In this document: positions 17,502-27,440 of the stretch, piece after piece
Layout: each line of letters begins with the position of its first letter
Numbering within the stretch: the first letter of the stretch is position 1
Source: Methanosarcina barkeri str. Wiesmoor
GTDB taxonomy: Archaea > Halobacteriota > Methanosarcinia > Methanosarcinales > Methanosarcinaceae
Length of the DNA stretch: 64,000 nucleotides
Direction of reading: 5' to 3'
Assembly (NCBI RefSeq): GCF_000969985.1
Contig: NZ_CP009526.1
Coordinates: forward strand, 3,100,001 to 3,164,000
Program-made: the position numbers and the translations under genes
Notes under the pieces: model-generated
Told to the model about the DNA's origin: nothing
Seen by the model: the letters and a program-made list of their open reading frames with translations, nothing else
The model's database searches: none

Positions 17502-19829
17502 TTACCTGTAACCGATGTAGCCAGCTGTTTCTGTGAGTCTCTGACCTCCCTTGAACTGTGCCTCGATTTTTTCGTAGAACTGAGCGATATTCTCCGTAAT
17601 TGTGGGTTTTACCTTCTTCAGCGCTTCTCTGAAGTGTCTCATTTCTACATATTCTGTATCGAAGTTTTCCCTCAGGGCAATCATTACGGCTTCCCTGCAA
17701 ACGGATTCGATATCGGCTCCCACGTAACCCTCAGTTTCATCGGCAAGAGTTTCAAGGTTTACATTTTCAGCAAGGGGTGTATCTTTTGTATGGATCCTGA
17801 AGATCTTGAGCCTTCCTTTCCTATCAGGAGAACCAATATAAACCAGCCTGTCAAAACGTCCTGGACGCAGGATCGCAGGGTCCAGAAGGTTAGGGCGATT
17901 GGTTGCAGCAATCACTACCACATCCCTAAGGGACTCAAGCCCATCCATCTCGGTAAGGAGCTGGTTAAGCACCCTCTCTGAAGTGTGACTGTCAGTAGAT
18001 TCCATCCCTGGCATAGAAGCAATCGAATCGATTTCGTCAAAGAAAATCACACAGGGAGCAACCTGTCGGGCTTTCCTGAAGGTCTCTCTGATAGCTTTTT
18101 CCGATTCTCCAAGCCACTTTGAGAAAATCTCAGGCCCTTTGACGCTTATAAAGTTCGCATTTGACTCTTTGGCAACAGCCTTTGCTATCAGAGTCTTTCC
18201 GGTTCCTGGCGGGCCGTAAAGCAGGATTCCTCTTGGAGCTTTTATGCCCATGTGAGAGAACTTTTCTGGATTTTTAATGGGCCATTCCACAGCCTCAGTA
18301 ATGGACTGCTTTGCTTCATCGAGCCCTCCAACATCATTCCAGCTAACTGTGGGCATTTCCACATAAATTTCTCTTAGAGCCGAAGGTTCGGCCTCCATCA
18401 AGGCATCTTCAAAGTTCCTCTTGGTTACAACGATTTTTTCCAGCCTCTCAGGTGGAATTGCTTCCTTTTCAAGGTCAAGGTCAGGAAGATTTTCCCTGAG
18501 GCACCGCATGGCAGCTTCCTGTACAAGAGCCAGCAGATCTGCGCCTACAAATCCCTGGGTTCTTTCAGCCAGATACATCAGATATTTATCTGCCTTTTCT
18601 TTTCTTTCCCTCTCCAGGGCAGCCTCATCAGCTTCGGTTTCGACTTTTCCGATCTCCTCGGTTTCCTCATCTCTTTCTATAGGCATACCCCTGGTATGAA
18701 TCTGCAAGATTTCATACCTATCCTTGGTATCAGGCACACCAATATGGATTTCTCTGTCAAAGCGGCCTGGTCTCCTGAGTGCAGGGTCAATCGCATCTAC
18801 ACGGTTTGTGGCTCCTATAACCACGACCTGACCTCTTTCTACCATTCCGTCAAGTAGAGTAAGGAGCTGGGCGACCACACGCCTTTCCACTTCCCCTGTT
18901 ACATTCTCTCTTTTTGGAGCAATTGAATCAATTTCGTCAATAAAAATGACAGATGGAGCATCCTGAGTCGCTTCTTCGAAGATTTTCCTTAGCCTTTCTT
19001 CACTTTCTCCATAGAATTTTCCTACAATTTCAGGGCCGGCAATGTAATGGAAACTTGCCCCGGATTCGTTGGCTACGGCTTTTGCAATCAGGGTTTTTCC
19101 GGTTCCGGGTGGGCCATAGAGAATGACTCCTTTAGGAGGCTCAATATTCAGGTGACCGAAAAGTTCAGGATGCTTCATAGGCAACTCTATCATTTCCCGG
19201 ACGCGCATTATCTCAGCCCCTAAGCCTCCTATGTCTTCGTAGGTGGTTACGCCTCGGGTTGCTTTTTCGTAGCCCTGTACCGGCTTCTTGCGAAGTTCGA
19301 TAAGTGTTTCTTCCGTAACAAGGACAATTGTGTTTGAAGGCTCAGTTTCAACAGCAACCAGAGGGATTACCTGGCTTGTAGTAAGAGATTCTGTCATTGG
19401 CTGAGACATCGAATTTATTATAGGAATAATGTCCCCCCTGAAAACCGGCCTTTTGAGAATATGTCGTTTTATGATTTCATTTGCATGTTCCCCAAACTGA
19501 AGTTCAGGTCCCCCCTGCATCATGCTTTCTGGAAGTGCCAGAACAAGCTTTTTTGCTTCTGGAGCTTCAACTTTTTTGATGGTTACCTTCTCTCCTATGG
19601 AAACGCCTGCATTTTGCCGGATGAAGTTATCAATTCTCACGAGTCCCTGGTCCCAGTCCTGCCTGTCAGCTCTCCATACTTTTGCCGTGGTCTTTTTCTT
19701 ACCTCTTATTTCCACGATGTCGCCTGGCGAGAGCTGAAGCTTCAGCAAAGTTGTAGGGTCAAGTCGGATAATTCCTCTTCCAAGGTCGATAGGATATGCT
19801 TTTTCAACCTTCAACTGTATTTCTTCCAT
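17502..19829 (-). CDS. CDC48/VAT family AAA ATPase
   Basis: Archaeal p97/VCP homologue: a hexameric unfoldase that threads proteins for degradation by the proteasome. The 775-residue protein has the CDC48 N domain (residues about 1-180, with a double-psi barrel [20 protein letters not shown]) and two AAA rings. D1 Walker A GPPGTGKT is at 239-246 with Walker B VIFIDE at 294-299. D2 Walker A is at 539-546 with Walker B VIFFDE at 594-599. Arginine-finger motifs RPGRFDR are present in both. An acidic and charged insert (about residues 386-415) lies in the D1 lid region and explains a length greater than the usual 740-750. Confidence 0.95.
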   Translation of the reverse strand: MEEIQLKVEKAYPIDLGRGIIRLDPTTLLKLQLSPGDIVEIRGKKKTTAKVWRADRQDWDQGLVRIDNFIRQNAGVSIGEKVTIKKVEAPEAKKLVLALPESMMQGGPELQFGEHANEIIKRHILKRPVFRGDIIPIINSMSQPMTESLTTSQVIPLVAVETEPSNTIVLVTEETLIELRKKPVQGYEKATRGVTTYEDIGGLGAEIMRVREMIELPMKHPELFGHLNIEPPKGVILYGPPGTGKTLIAKAVANESGASFHYIAGPEIVGKFYGESEERLRKIFEEATQDAPSVIFIDEIDSIAPKRENVTGEVERRVVAQLLTLLDGMVERGQVVVIGATNRVDAIDPALRRPGRFDREIHIGVPDTKDRYEILQIHTRGMPIERDEETEEIGKVETEADEAALERERKEKADKYLMYLAERTQGFVGADLLALVQEAAMRCLRENLPDLDLEKEAIPPERLEKIVVTKRNFEDALMEAEPSALREIYVEMPTVSWNDVGGLDEAKQSITEAVEWPIKNPEKFSHMGIKAPRGILLYGPPGTGKTLIAKAVAKESNANFISVKGPEIFSKWLGESEKAIRETFRKARQVAPCVIFFDEIDSIASMPGMESTDSHTSERVLNQLLTEMDGLESLRDVVVIAATNRPNLLDPAILRPGRFDRLVYIGSPDRKGRLKIFRIHTKDTPLAENVNLETLADETEGYVGADIESVCREAVMIALRENFDTEYVEMRHFREALKKVKPTITENIAQFYEKIEAQFKGGQRLTETAGYIGYR

Positions 19830-20108
19830 AGATCATCCCGAAAATAGTTGTCTTTTTGATTAGAACTTGTATTTGAATAATTGAATAAAATAAACGGACA
19901 CCGGGTTTCCCGAGTTATTCAGACTGCATATTATGGAGTTACCCGTTTTGTATATTAGATGTCTTTTTATTTCAATGCCGTTGATCAGGTAGATTTTTAC
20001 CCCGGAGGGTTTGTAATATAATATTTACGCCTTGAATTTTCTGTCCAGTCTTCCTATCCAGAGAAACCCCCTTTATAGCCTGTAACCCTATCCGAATAAT
20101 AATTTGTC

Positions 20109-20286
20109 GGTTAGAGGCGCATTTGATAACCAGTTATTGGTTAGAGGTACGTTTGATAATTAATTATTGTTAGAGGTACGTTTGATAATCAGTTATTGGT
20201 TAGAGGTACGTTTGATAATTAATTATTGTTAGAGGTACGTTTGATAATCAGTTATTGGTTAGAGGCGCATTTGATAATCAGTAATT
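20109..20286. repeat. Tandem repeat, 29-30-bp unit, six copies
   Basis: Copies of GGTTAGAGGTACGTTTGATA followed by ATCAGTTATT alternate with a variant ending ATTAATTATT. The first and last copies carry GGCGCATTTGATAA in place of GGTACGTTTGATAA. The array lies in the 690-base spacer between cdc48 and nadE. Confidence 0.9.
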
Positions 20287-20365
20287 TATATTATATTACC
20301 AGGCATATATTACTCCTATACCTTCCATTTATTAAATAAGTTTACCATAAGTCCATTTTTCCTCT

Positions 20366-20380
20366 GAGGTTTTATATATC
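20366..20380 (+). promoter_or_regulatory. Candidate TATA box upstream of nadE
   Basis: GGTTTTATATATCTG is the most TATA-like sequence in the spacer, but it lies about 165-180 bases before the coding region, which would imply a long leader. A closer AT stretch near 20500 is an alternative. Confidence 0.3.
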
Positions 20381-20545
20381 TGGAACTTCTGTGTATAAAA
20401 TAATTTAATCATCAAAATAGTCATTTAAATCTGAATAGTGATTTAAACCCTATGTCTTTCGAATCTACTACCTCAGGATCTTGAATTCTCAGGATCTTAA
20501 GGCTATTTAAATTATATGCCTGATGAGTACCAAGGAATTGACAGC

Positions 20546-21313
20546 ATGAACCTTGAAATCGCGCAGAACAGGATTATTGATTTTATCCGGAATGAAACCC
20601 GCAAAGCAGGTGTAAACGGAGCTGTTGTAGGCATTAGTGGGGGAATAGACTCAGCCCTTGCCGCAACGCTTACCGTAAAAGCTCTGGGGAAAGATAAAGT
20701 ACTTGGAATCCATATGCCAGAATCCGGCCTTACCCCTTCTGAAGACAGCAAAGATGCAAAAACTCTTGCAGACTGGCTGGGAATTGAGTTTCAGACTATT
20801 GACATTTCAGGAATTATCTCGGCTTTCGTGGCTTCAGTCCCTGAGAGTGAATCTACAGATCGTCTCTCCATGGGCAACCTGAAAGCAAGAATCAGGATGT
20901 CTCTCCTTTACTTCCATGCAAACCGGATGAACCGTATGGTCATAGGAACCGGCAATAAAACCGAGATCTTGCTTGGCTACTTCACGAAATATGGAGATGG
21001 AGGCGTTGATCTCGAACCCATAGGCAGACTTTACAAAACCGAGGTATGGGAGCTTTCTCGTAGGCTAGGAGTTCCTGACGCTCTTATCACGAAAAAACCC
21101 TCAGCAGGTCTCTGGGCAGGCCAGACCGATGAAGCCGAACTTGGAATCTCTTACTTAAAAGTAGATGAAGTACTCAAAAAACTTGAGCAGAACGAAGATT
21201 CTGAGACTATTCTGAACACTCTCGGGATTTCTGCAGAACAGCTGAAGTCGGTCATGAACCGTATAGAGAAAAGTGAGCATAAAAGAAATGCTCCTCCGGT
21301 GCCGCCCAACTAA
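20546..21313 (+). CDS. nadE: NH3-dependent NAD+ synthetase
   Basis: Amidates deamido-NAD+ to NAD+ with ATP and ammonia, the last step of NAD synthesis. The PP-loop is VVGISGGIDSALAATLTVKA, with the later ATP/NaAD contacts GTGNKTEILLGYFTKYGDGG and KPSAGLWAGQTDEAELG. There is no glutaminase domain, so it uses free ammonia. From the ATG at 20546 the protein has 255 residues, typical for archaeal NadE, with AAGGAATTG nine bases upstream. An in-frame ATG at 20516 would add ten residues and has no ribosome-binding site. Confidence 0.93.
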   Translation: MNLEIAQNRIIDFIRNETRKAGVNGAVVGISGGIDSALAATLTVKALGKDKVLGIHMPESGLTPSEDSKDAKTLADWLGIEFQTIDISGIISAFVASVPESESTDRLSMGNLKARIRMSLLYFHANRMNRMVIGTGNKTEILLGYFTKYGDGGVDLEPIGRLYKTEVWELSRRLGVPDALITKKPSAGLWAGQTDEAELGISYLKVDEVLKKLEQNEDSETILNTLGISAEQLKSVMNRIEKSEHKRNAPPVPPN

Positions 21314-21344
21314 GTTAGCCTAATCCCCTTCCGACTCCCACGAC

Positions 21345-21545
21345 CCTATTTAAAAAACTGCTTACCTGCAAGCCTTTTCAAAAAAAGCTTGATCAAAAAC
21401 CTTTTCAAAAAAGGCTTAAGCGCAAACTTTTTCAAAAAAAATTTGATCAAAAACCTTTTCAAAAAAGACTTGACCGTAAACCTTTTCAAAAAAAGCTTGA
21501 CCGAAAACGTCATTGTCGGCGTGATCAAACGGTGCGCGTTTGTGG
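21345..21545. repeat. Imperfect repeats with CCTTTTCAAAAAAGG hairpins
   Basis: Five or so variants of AACCTTTTCAAAAAAGCTT followed by GATC or GACC fill the spacer between the convergent nadE and tiaS genes. Each unit folds into a small CCTTTT/AAAAGG hairpin. The last unit is followed by CCGAAAACGTCATTGTCGGC. The same family occurs at 24065-24215. Confidence 0.75.
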
Positions 21546-21623
21546 TCAAGCAGGCTGATTACTAAATAGGTAGCTTTTCTGTGGTTCTTAATTATTGAAA
21601 GGGATTTTTTCTCCCTATTTTTC

Positions 21624-22910
21624 TTAGCGGGCAGGGTGGATCTCTATATCAGATTTCTGTTCCCTTACAAGAGGTTTTGCAAGATGCCGACGGGCGCAGG
21701 GCGGGACTTCATATAATCCCTCTGTAAGATTTCTTTTTGTTTCACACAGGATTTTTGAGGTAGCTTGAGTTCCGCATTTTTTACAACGGAAACCCTGGTT
21801 TTGGCCTGATGATTTCATATGTTTTCCGCAGGTCGGACATACCGGGTTTTCTTCCCTATAAAGAGGAACGAGATTTTTTATCTCTATTTTTTCGATGTTG
21901 AGAGTTCTGGAATTTACACTTCCAGATACTACAATTCTATCTCCGGGCCTGAGTCTCCTTATAAGCAGCCGGAAGTTCTTTGTGGGTTCGAAGGCTGCGC
22001 AGTCAATTTCGTTTTCCTCTTTATCCTGGATGGGAAAAATAACGTGTCCTCCGTGAAGAGTTTTTGGAATTGCCGAGACCGTGCCTTCAAGCGTGTAAGA
22101 GTGCATATCCCTTATTTCTGCAATACTTTCTGCGGAAATCAGGTGCATATCAGTACCCTGATTTGTTCTGTATATGGCAAAACGTTCTACAGGCTCAGCC
22201 CTGATCAGGGATACGGCTTTTGTAACTACAGCTGGATTTTTCCCTCTGATCCCGAAGAGCACGGGATCTGCCGAGTGGGGTACACAGACAACAAGTCTGT
22301 TTTTAAGGTCCACGGTGTCCCAGGTATCAGGATACGTCTTCTTATCAGCCTCAAAGAAACTTTCCTTTTCGATCTTGCGTGGGGTTCCCCAGTTTTCCTT
22401 TTGCCTGTATGCCAGGTACTCGAAAGTGTAATCCCATTCATTGAGATTAAGCATAGCCCCACATGCTGCAAGGGCGCCTATCAGTCCCCTTCCGTTTTTG
22501 AAGCCCTTTGAAGGAACCCCGGATTCCGAGATAAGGCTTTTTGCCTCCTCTATTTCGATCACGTCCTTCACGGCTTTCTCCAGAAAGTTCCTGAGGACGG
22601 GTTTGAGCTTTCCGTAAGCTTTTTCCGGGATAAAAACCGTGCCAGGGTTAGTTTTTTCGCATTCCATACGTGCAAATTCTTCTATTCTGGACACAACATG
22701 AGCAATTACTTTTTCAGGGCAGTTAGTCTTGAGTTTCAGTGCTACTGCAGCATTTCCTCTTGTTTTGTAGGGGATAGTCGGATTCAGGCGTATAAGGAGT
22801 GGACGAGTCTCTACAGTTCCGTAGGCTTGAAGTTCGTCCAGCAGCAGAGCCCCTAGATATGTTGTGCACATTCCTTCGTTTGAGTCGGTATCATCAATTC
22901 CGATAATCAT
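21624..22910 (-). CDS. tiaS: tRNA(Ile2) 2-agmatinylcytidine synthetase TiaS
   Basis: Modifies C34 of tRNA-Ile(CAU) with agmatine, using ATP, so that the tRNA reads AUA; essential in archaea. The 428-residue protein begins MIIGIDDTDSNEGMCTTYLG, the catalytic IDDTDS motif. A ferredoxin-like middle domain follows (SKGFKNGRGLIGALAACGAM), then an OB-fold (GHVIFPIQDKEENEIDCAAF), and a C-terminal zinc ribbon (VCPTCGKHMKSS...RCKKCGTQ). The tail CARRHLAKPLV is conserved in the family. The length is typical. Confidence 0.95.
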   Translation of the reverse strand: MIIGIDDTDSNEGMCTTYLGALLLDELQAYGTVETRPLLIRLNPTIPYKTRGNAAVALKLKTNCPEKVIAHVVSRIEEFARMECEKTNPGTVFIPEKAYGKLKPVLRNFLEKAVKDVIEIEEAKSLISESGVPSKGFKNGRGLIGALAACGAMLNLNEWDYTFEYLAYRQKENWGTPRKIEKESFFEADKKTYPDTWDTVDLKNRLVVCVPHSADPVLFGIRGKNPAVVTKAVSLIRAEPVERFAIYRTNQGTDMHLISAESIAEIRDMHSYTLEGTVSAIPKTLHGGHVIFPIQDKEENEIDCAAFEPTKNFRLLIRRLRPGDRIVVSGSVNSRTLNIEKIEIKNLVPLYREENPVCPTCGKHMKSSGQNQGFRCKKCGTQATSKILCETKRNLTEGLYEVPPCARRHLAKPLVREQKSDIEIHPAR

Positions 22911-23021
22911 TTTTTCGGTTCCAGTTTTTGCCTTTTAATTTCCCAGATATGCTTCGGACAATTACAGTTTTCGTTACTCACCGACGTTTTTTTCTACTGT
23001 GAGGATTGTCAAAAGTAAAGA

Positions 23022-23033
23022 AAAATATATATA
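23022..23033 (+). promoter_or_regulatory. TATA box for the HTH regulator
   Basis: AAAATATATATA ends about 27 bases before the ATG at 23061, so the transcript is leaderless or has only a few leader bases. GATACTGGA precedes the ATG and is not a clear ribosome-binding site. Confidence 0.45.
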
Positions 23034-23060
23034 GATGTTCAAACAGAGATTGATACTGGA

Positions 23061-24044
23061 ATGACAAAAGAGGTTCTCATACATCAAATTATCGATGTAT
23101 TAGCACGTGCGGGTTTTGCACTCTCCGATCGCTGTAATATTCGTCCGAGGAGCTTTGACGTTGCCGCACGGAAAGATGAAACACTATTACTGTGCAAGGT
23201 TTTATTTAATATTGACGGCTTGAACGAAGAAACTGCCAGGGAGATGAAGTACCTTGCCGAATACCTTGGAGGCTCTGCTATTGTTGTGGGGGCAAAGACC
23301 AGAGACCAGATGCTTGAAGACAGCGTTGTGTATATGCGTTATGATATCCTCGCCCTGAATGTACAGACTCTTTACGACTACTTTATTGAAAATGTTCCTC
23401 CTCTTGTTTCAGCAGCTCCGGGCGGATTATATGTCTCCATAGAAGGAGATATCCTTAAAAAAGCCAGGATGGGTCAGTCTATGTCTCTTGGGACTCTTGC
23501 CTCCATGGTAGGTGTTTCAAGGAGAACTATCAGCAAGTACGAAGAAGAAGGCATGGACGCATCGATAGATGTCGTACTCCAGCTGGAGGATATCTTTGGG
23601 GTCGAGCTTGCAAAGCCCATAAATATCCTGAAATCCTGTGGGAGCAGGAAGCCCCGAAAGAAAGCAGAATCCAGAACTGAAACCCAGGAAAAACCCTATA
23701 CGCTTTTACCGGAAGATTTGATCCTTAACACAATCTCCATGCTTGGATATGACGTCCTTCCTACTACACAGGCTCCTTTCAAGGCCATTTCACGGGACAA
23801 ATCCTCAGTTATCCTTACAGGAGTCAGCGAATTCAATACGACTGTGGTCAAAAGGGCTCATTTAATGAGCAGTATTTCCTGCGTCACTGAGACCCAATCC
23901 GTGTTTATCATTAACGGGCACTCAAAAATAAAATCCGTAGAAAACACGGTTATGATCGAGAAAAAGGAACTTGACAAAATAAGCGATTCTCAGGAACTCC
24001 TTAACTTTATAGAGGAGCGTAGAGAAACTCATGATGAAAAGTAA
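23061..24044 (+). CDS. Archaeal HTH-type transcriptional regulator (XRE-like)
   Basis: 327 residues. The N-terminal ~120 residues resemble a nuclease-fold-like sensor domain (DVAARKDETLLLCKVLFNID). The HTH lies at about residues 130-185: ILKKARMGQSMSLGTLASMV, then SRRTISKYEEEGM and the following helix. The C-terminal domain (residues about 225-327) is another conserved region. This is the euryarchaeal family annotated as putative HTH-type transcriptional regulatory proteins. The target is unknown; it sits one gene upstream of the tetrahydrofolate cluster. Confidence 0.88.
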   Translation: MTKEVLIHQIIDVLARAGFALSDRCNIRPRSFDVAARKDETLLLCKVLFNIDGLNEETAREMKYLAEYLGGSAIVVGAKTRDQMLEDSVVYMRYDILALNVQTLYDYFIENVPPLVSAAPGGLYVSIEGDILKKARMGQSMSLGTLASMVGVSRRTISKYEEEGMDASIDVVLQLEDIFGVELAKPINILKSCGSRKPRKKAESRTETQEKPYTLLPEDLILNTISMLGYDVLPTTQAPFKAISRDKSSVILTGVSEFNTTVVKRAHLMSSISCVTETQSVFIINGHSKIKSVENTVMIEKKELDKISDSQELLNFIEERRETHDEK

Positions 24045-24064
24045 AAGCCAAGTTTCCACTACCC

Positions 24065-24215
24065 TCGCCCCACAACCCTTTTTAAAAAACTACTTGACTG
24101 CAAGCCTTTTCAAAAAGGGCTTGACCGAAAATCCCAGCAACATTTGAATTTGAGGTTCTTATCCCCAAACCCTATCGGCGTGATCAACCGGCGCAACGGT
24201 TGTTCCAAAACCCTA
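24065..24215. repeat. CCTTTTCAAAAAGG repeat block
   Basis: Same family as 21345-21545: CAAGCCTTTTCAAAAAGGGC followed by TTGACCGAAAATC and, further on, CCTATCGGCGTGATCAACCG. The hairpin (GCCTTTT/AAAAGGGC) directly follows the HTH gene and could terminate its transcript. Confidence 0.65.
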
Positions 24216-24245
24216 ATATAGCACTGTTTCAATCTAAAAGCTTCG

Positions 24246-24854
24246 ATGACTGTAAAAATTGCAGTGCTGGTTTCTGGAAGGGGTTCGAATCTCCAGGCGA
24301 TTATGGACAGCATTGAAAAGGGTTACATAAAGAATGCTACAATTAATGTGGTTATTTCCAACAAGGCAAATGCATACGCGCTCGAACGTGCAAGAAATCA
24401 CGGAATAGACGCGGTTTTCCTTGATCCGGGCGAGTATGGCCGGGATGAATACGATAAAGCTATCCTGAATGTCTTGAGCCAGTATGATACGGACCTTCTT
24501 TTGCTTGCAGGCTACTTCCGGATTTTAGGAAATGAGATTATTAAAGCCTACAGGAACAGGATTATGAACATCCATCCTTCTCTTCTTCCGGCCTTCAAAG
24601 GACTTCACGCTCAGAAGCAGGCTTTCGAATACGGGGTAAAAGTTGCAGGTTGTACAGTACATTTTGTTGATGAAGGGCTGGACTCAGGGCCAATAATCAT
24701 CCAAAAATGCGTGCCTGTGCTCGCTGGGGACACGGAAGAAACCCTTACTGCCAGAATTCTGGAGCAGGAACACATTATCTACCCTGAAGCAGTCAGGCTT
24801 TTTACCGAGGGCAAACTTAAAATTGAGGGTAGAAATGTAGTAACCGGGATTTGA
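24246..24854 (+). CDS. purN: Phosphoribosylglycinamide formyltransferase (10-formyl-H4F dependent)
   Basis: Transfers the formyl group of 10-formyl-tetrahydrofolate to GAR, the third step of purine synthesis. The 202-residue protein has the N-terminal GAR phosphate loop VLVSGRGSNLQAI and the catalytic set of Asn, His and Asp in RIMNIHPSLLPAFKGLHAQK and HFVDEGLDSGPII. It is the first gene of the H4F cluster. Methanogens usually use the formate-dependent PurT or PurP routes, so PurN fits an organism that really makes H4F. Confidence 0.95.
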   Translation: MTVKIAVLVSGRGSNLQAIMDSIEKGYIKNATINVVISNKANAYALERARNHGIDAVFLDPGEYGRDEYDKAILNVLSQYDTDLLLLAGYFRILGNEIIKAYRNRIMNIHPSLLPAFKGLHAQKQAFEYGVKVAGCTVHFVDEGLDSGPIIIQKCVPVLAGDTEETLTARILEQEHIIYPEAVRLFTEGKLKIEGRNVVTGI

Positions 24855-25266
24855 GTAAACGCTTAAGATCATGTAAAACCGGAATAGATTTTACTGATTA
24901 ATAACTTCTTTAATCCCTGATAGTTATAAATATTCCAAACTTATAGGTATTCCACGAAACGATATAGGCCACAAGGGCTTGTCAGGTTTCGAAATTTCCT
25001 ATCTTCAAGATACTCAGGAGCTTTTTGCCGAAAGTTTTGAAACTCCAGAATGAAAAACCCCATCAGGAAGGTTATAGAGCCTGTTCGATTACACTCCTCA
25101 TTACTTAGTGATTCTATCGCTGAACGCCGACCTCTTGAGTAACTTTCCAATCTGGAAGGCAGTTCCTGTATACATGCACATGTTAACATTAATCAACCCA
25201 TCAATCCAAGCTATAAAGACTCTTGATTTTAAAAAATTTTAAAGGAATAGGTTACAGGTGACAGTA
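24855..25266. other. Spacer upstream of glyA, possibly a long leader
   Basis: Two TATA-like sites are visible: AGTTATAAATATTCC near 24919-24933 and GCTATAAAGAC near 25208-25218. The region between them is more GC-balanced than the usual spacers here and is open on the minus strand for 82 codons (24941-25189), with no recognisable protein and no ribosome-binding site. If the distal promoter is used, glyA would have a leader of about 300 bases. Confidence 0.35.
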
Positions 25267-26505
25267 ATGTCTTACATTGAAAAAACTGATCCGGAATTGT
25301 TCGAGGCTATAAAAAAAGAAGCCGAGCGCCAGGAATATAAACTGAACCTTATCGCATCTGAAAATTATGCGAGTAAAGCCGTAATGGAAGCTCAGGGATC
25401 GATTCTGACCAATAAATATGCCGAAGGATATTCCGGCAAGCGGTACTATGGTGGCTGCGACTTCGTGGACATTGCCGAGGATCTCGCGATTGCCAGGGCA
25501 AAGAAAATCTTTAACGCAGGCTACGTCAACGTCCAGCCTCACTCTGGTTCTGGGGCTAATATGGCTGTCTATTTCTCGGTTTTGAAGCCAGGAGACACCA
25601 TCATGTCCATGGATCTCTCTCACGGCGGTCATCTTTCTCACGGCAGCCCTGTGAGTTTTTCCGGAAAGCTCTTTAATATTGTGCCTTACGGGGTCAGTAA
25701 AAAGACTGAGATGCTGGACTATTCCGAACTTATGAAAAAAGCAAAGGAAAACAAACCGCAAATGATTGTTTGTGGAGCTTCAGCTTATCCTCGTGAAATC
25801 GATTTCAAGCAATTCCGCGAAATTGCTGATGAGGTAGGAGCCTATCTGCTTGCAGACATTGCCCACATTGCAGGTCTTGTAGTTGCAGGTGTGCACCCGA
25901 GTCCAGTACCTTATGCGGACTTCGTTACCAGCACAACCCACAAAACTCTCCGAGGCCCAAGAGGCGGAATTATTATCTCCAAGACAGAAGAACTTGCGAC
26001 CAGAATTAACAAAGCGGTTTTCCCCGGCCTTCAGGGTGGGCCTCTCATGCACATTATAGCCGGAAAGGCAGTAGCCTTTAAAGAAGCCATGAGTGAAAAG
26101 TTCAAACAGGATCAGGTTCAGACCGTAAAGAACGCAAAAACTCTCTGCAAATGCCTGAAAGAGAAAGGTTTTGATATGGTATCTGGCGACACGGATAATC
26201 ATCTTATGCTTGTCAATCTCAACAATATGAATATAACAGGCAAGGATGCAGAAGCCGCCCTGAGCAAAGCCGGGATTATTGCAAACAAAAACACGGTGCC
26301 TTTTGAGACACGCAGTCCATTTATCACAAGCGGTGTAAGGCTCGGAACCCCTGCCTGTACCACGAGGGGTATGAAGGAAACAGAAATGGAATTAATTGCC
26401 GACTATATTGAGACCGCAATCACAAACTCAGAAAACGATAAGATCCTGTCGGAAACAAGTGACAAGGTCAGAGAACTCTGTTCAAGGTTCCCTGTTTATT
26501 GTTAA
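25267..26505 (+). CDS. glyA: Serine hydroxymethyltransferase
   Basis: PLP enzyme that interconverts serine plus H4F with glycine plus methylene-H4F. The PLP lysine is in the [12 protein letters not shown] motif (about residue 226), with the N-terminal [11 protein letters not shown] and [14 protein letters not shown] motifs and [12 protein letters not shown] intact. From the ATG at 25267 the protein has 412 residues, the usual Methanosarcina length, with CAGGTGAC five bases upstream; an in-frame GTG nine bases earlier overlaps the ribosome-binding site. GlyA from M. barkeri has been shown experimentally to be H4F-specific. Confidence 0.96.
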   Translation: MSYIEKTDPELFEAIKKEAERQEYKLNLIASENYASKAVMEAQGSILTNKYAEGYSGKRYYGGCDFVDIAEDLAIARAKKIFNAGYVNVQPHSGSGANMAVYFSVLKPGDTIMSMDLSHGGHLSHGSPVSFSGKLFNIVPYGVSKKTEMLDYSELMKKAKENKPQMIVCGASAYPREIDFKQFREIADEVGAYLLADIAHIAGLVVAGVHPSPVPYADFVTSTTHKTLRGPRGGIIISKTEELATRINKAVFPGLQGGPLMHIIAGKAVAFKEAMSEKFKQDQVQTVKNAKTLCKCLKEKGFDMVSGDTDNHLMLVNLNNMNITGKDAEAALSKAGIIANKNTVPFETRSPFITSGVRLGTPACTTRGMKETEMELIADYIETAITNSENDKILSETSDKVRELCSRFPVYC

Positions 26506-26529
26506 TTAGAGAAGTGGGATGTTTTACCA

Positions 26530-27393
26530 ATGTTAGATGAAGGGTATGAATCACGAATTATAGATGGGAAAGTTCTTGCAAAGAAAATTGAAGATGAAGT
26601 GAGGTCTGGAGTTGAAGCCCTTGTAAGTGGCCGGGGAATTACGCCTGGACTTGCTACTGTCCTTGTTGGCGACGACCCTGCTTCCAAAATGTATGTCCGC
26701 CTGAAGCACAGAGCCTGTGAACGTGTGGGCATTCAGGCAGAAGACCACTTTCTTCCGGCAGAAACCAGTCAGGAGGAACTTATCTCCCTGATCAATACCC
26801 TTAACAAAGACCAGAATGTGCATGGAATTCTGCTTCAGCTCCCGCTTCCGAAACATCTCTTCCCTCAGGAAGCAATGGAAGCAATAGCTCCTGAGAAAGA
26901 TGCGGATGGCTTTCACCCCTACAATATGGGAAAGCTAATGATCGGTGATGAAGGGCTTGTTCCATGTACTCCACATGGAGTTATCCGGGCGCTTGAAGAA
27001 TATAATGTGCCTGTAAAAGGCAAAAACGTGGTTATTGTCGGGCATAGCAATGTTGTCGGAAAACCATTGGCAGCAATGTTCCTTAACCGGAATGCAACAG
27101 TCTCGGTTTGTCATGTATTTACAGATGACCTTAAGAAATACACTCTTGACGCAGATATTCTGGTGGTTGCAACTGGAGTCAAACACCTTATCAAAGCTGA
27201 CATGGTAAAGGAAGGCGCAGTAATCTTTGACGTGGGTATTACCAAGGAAAAAGATGGCGTATACGGAGATGTAGACTTCGAAAACGTGATCAAAAAAGCA
27301 GCCCTAATCACTCCTGTTCCTGGCGGCGTAGGCCCTCTGACAGTTGCCATGCTTATGAAGCACGTACTTGGATGTGCAGAAACGAATTATTGA
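26530..27393 (+). CDS. folD: Bifunctional methylene-H4F dehydrogenase / methenyl-H4F cyclohydrolase
   Basis: Interconverts methylene-, methenyl- and 10-formyl-H4F, linking GlyA to PurN. The 287-residue protein has the FolD signatures: [20 protein letters not shown] with the catalytic Tyr and nearby Lys in Y-V-R-L-K, the [13 protein letters not shown] stretch, [13 protein letters not shown], the NAD(P)-binding [15 protein letters not shown] and the C-terminal [16 protein letters not shown]. It starts 24 bases after glyA and is probably cotranscribed. FolD from M. barkeri has been shown to use H4F. Confidence 0.96.
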   Translation: MLDEGYESRIIDGKVLAKKIEDEVRSGVEALVSGRGITPGLATVLVGDDPASKMYVRLKHRACERVGIQAEDHFLPAETSQEELISLINTLNKDQNVHGILLQLPLPKHLFPQEAMEAIAPEKDADGFHPYNMGKLMIGDEGLVPCTPHGVIRALEEYNVPVKGKNVVIVGHSNVVGKPLAAMFLNRNATVSVCHVFTDDLKKYTLDADILVVATGVKHLIKADMVKEGAVIFDVGITKEKDGVYGDVDFENVIKKAALITPVPGGVGPLTVAMLMKHVLGCAETNY

Positions 27394-27404
27394 AACTTCT
27401 TTAG

Positions 27405-27440
27405 TAAGGCCTTTTTATCAGGCCTTTTAATCTTTTTTGA
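27405..27440 (+). terminator. Terminator after folD
   Basis: AAGGCC at about 27407-27412 pairs with GGCCTT about 14 bases on, followed by TTAATCTTTTTT. It separates glyA-folD from the rest of the cluster. Confidence 0.6.

Noticed and set aside
24275-24300. GGTTCGAATCTCC, like a tRNA T-loop
   Set aside because: It lies inside purN (GRGSNLQAI codons) and has no acceptor or anticodon arms around it.
24941-25189. 82-codon minus-strand ORF between purN and glyA
   Set aside because: No ribosome-binding site and no recognisable motif; it faces against the operon. The region is better seen as a leader or spacer.
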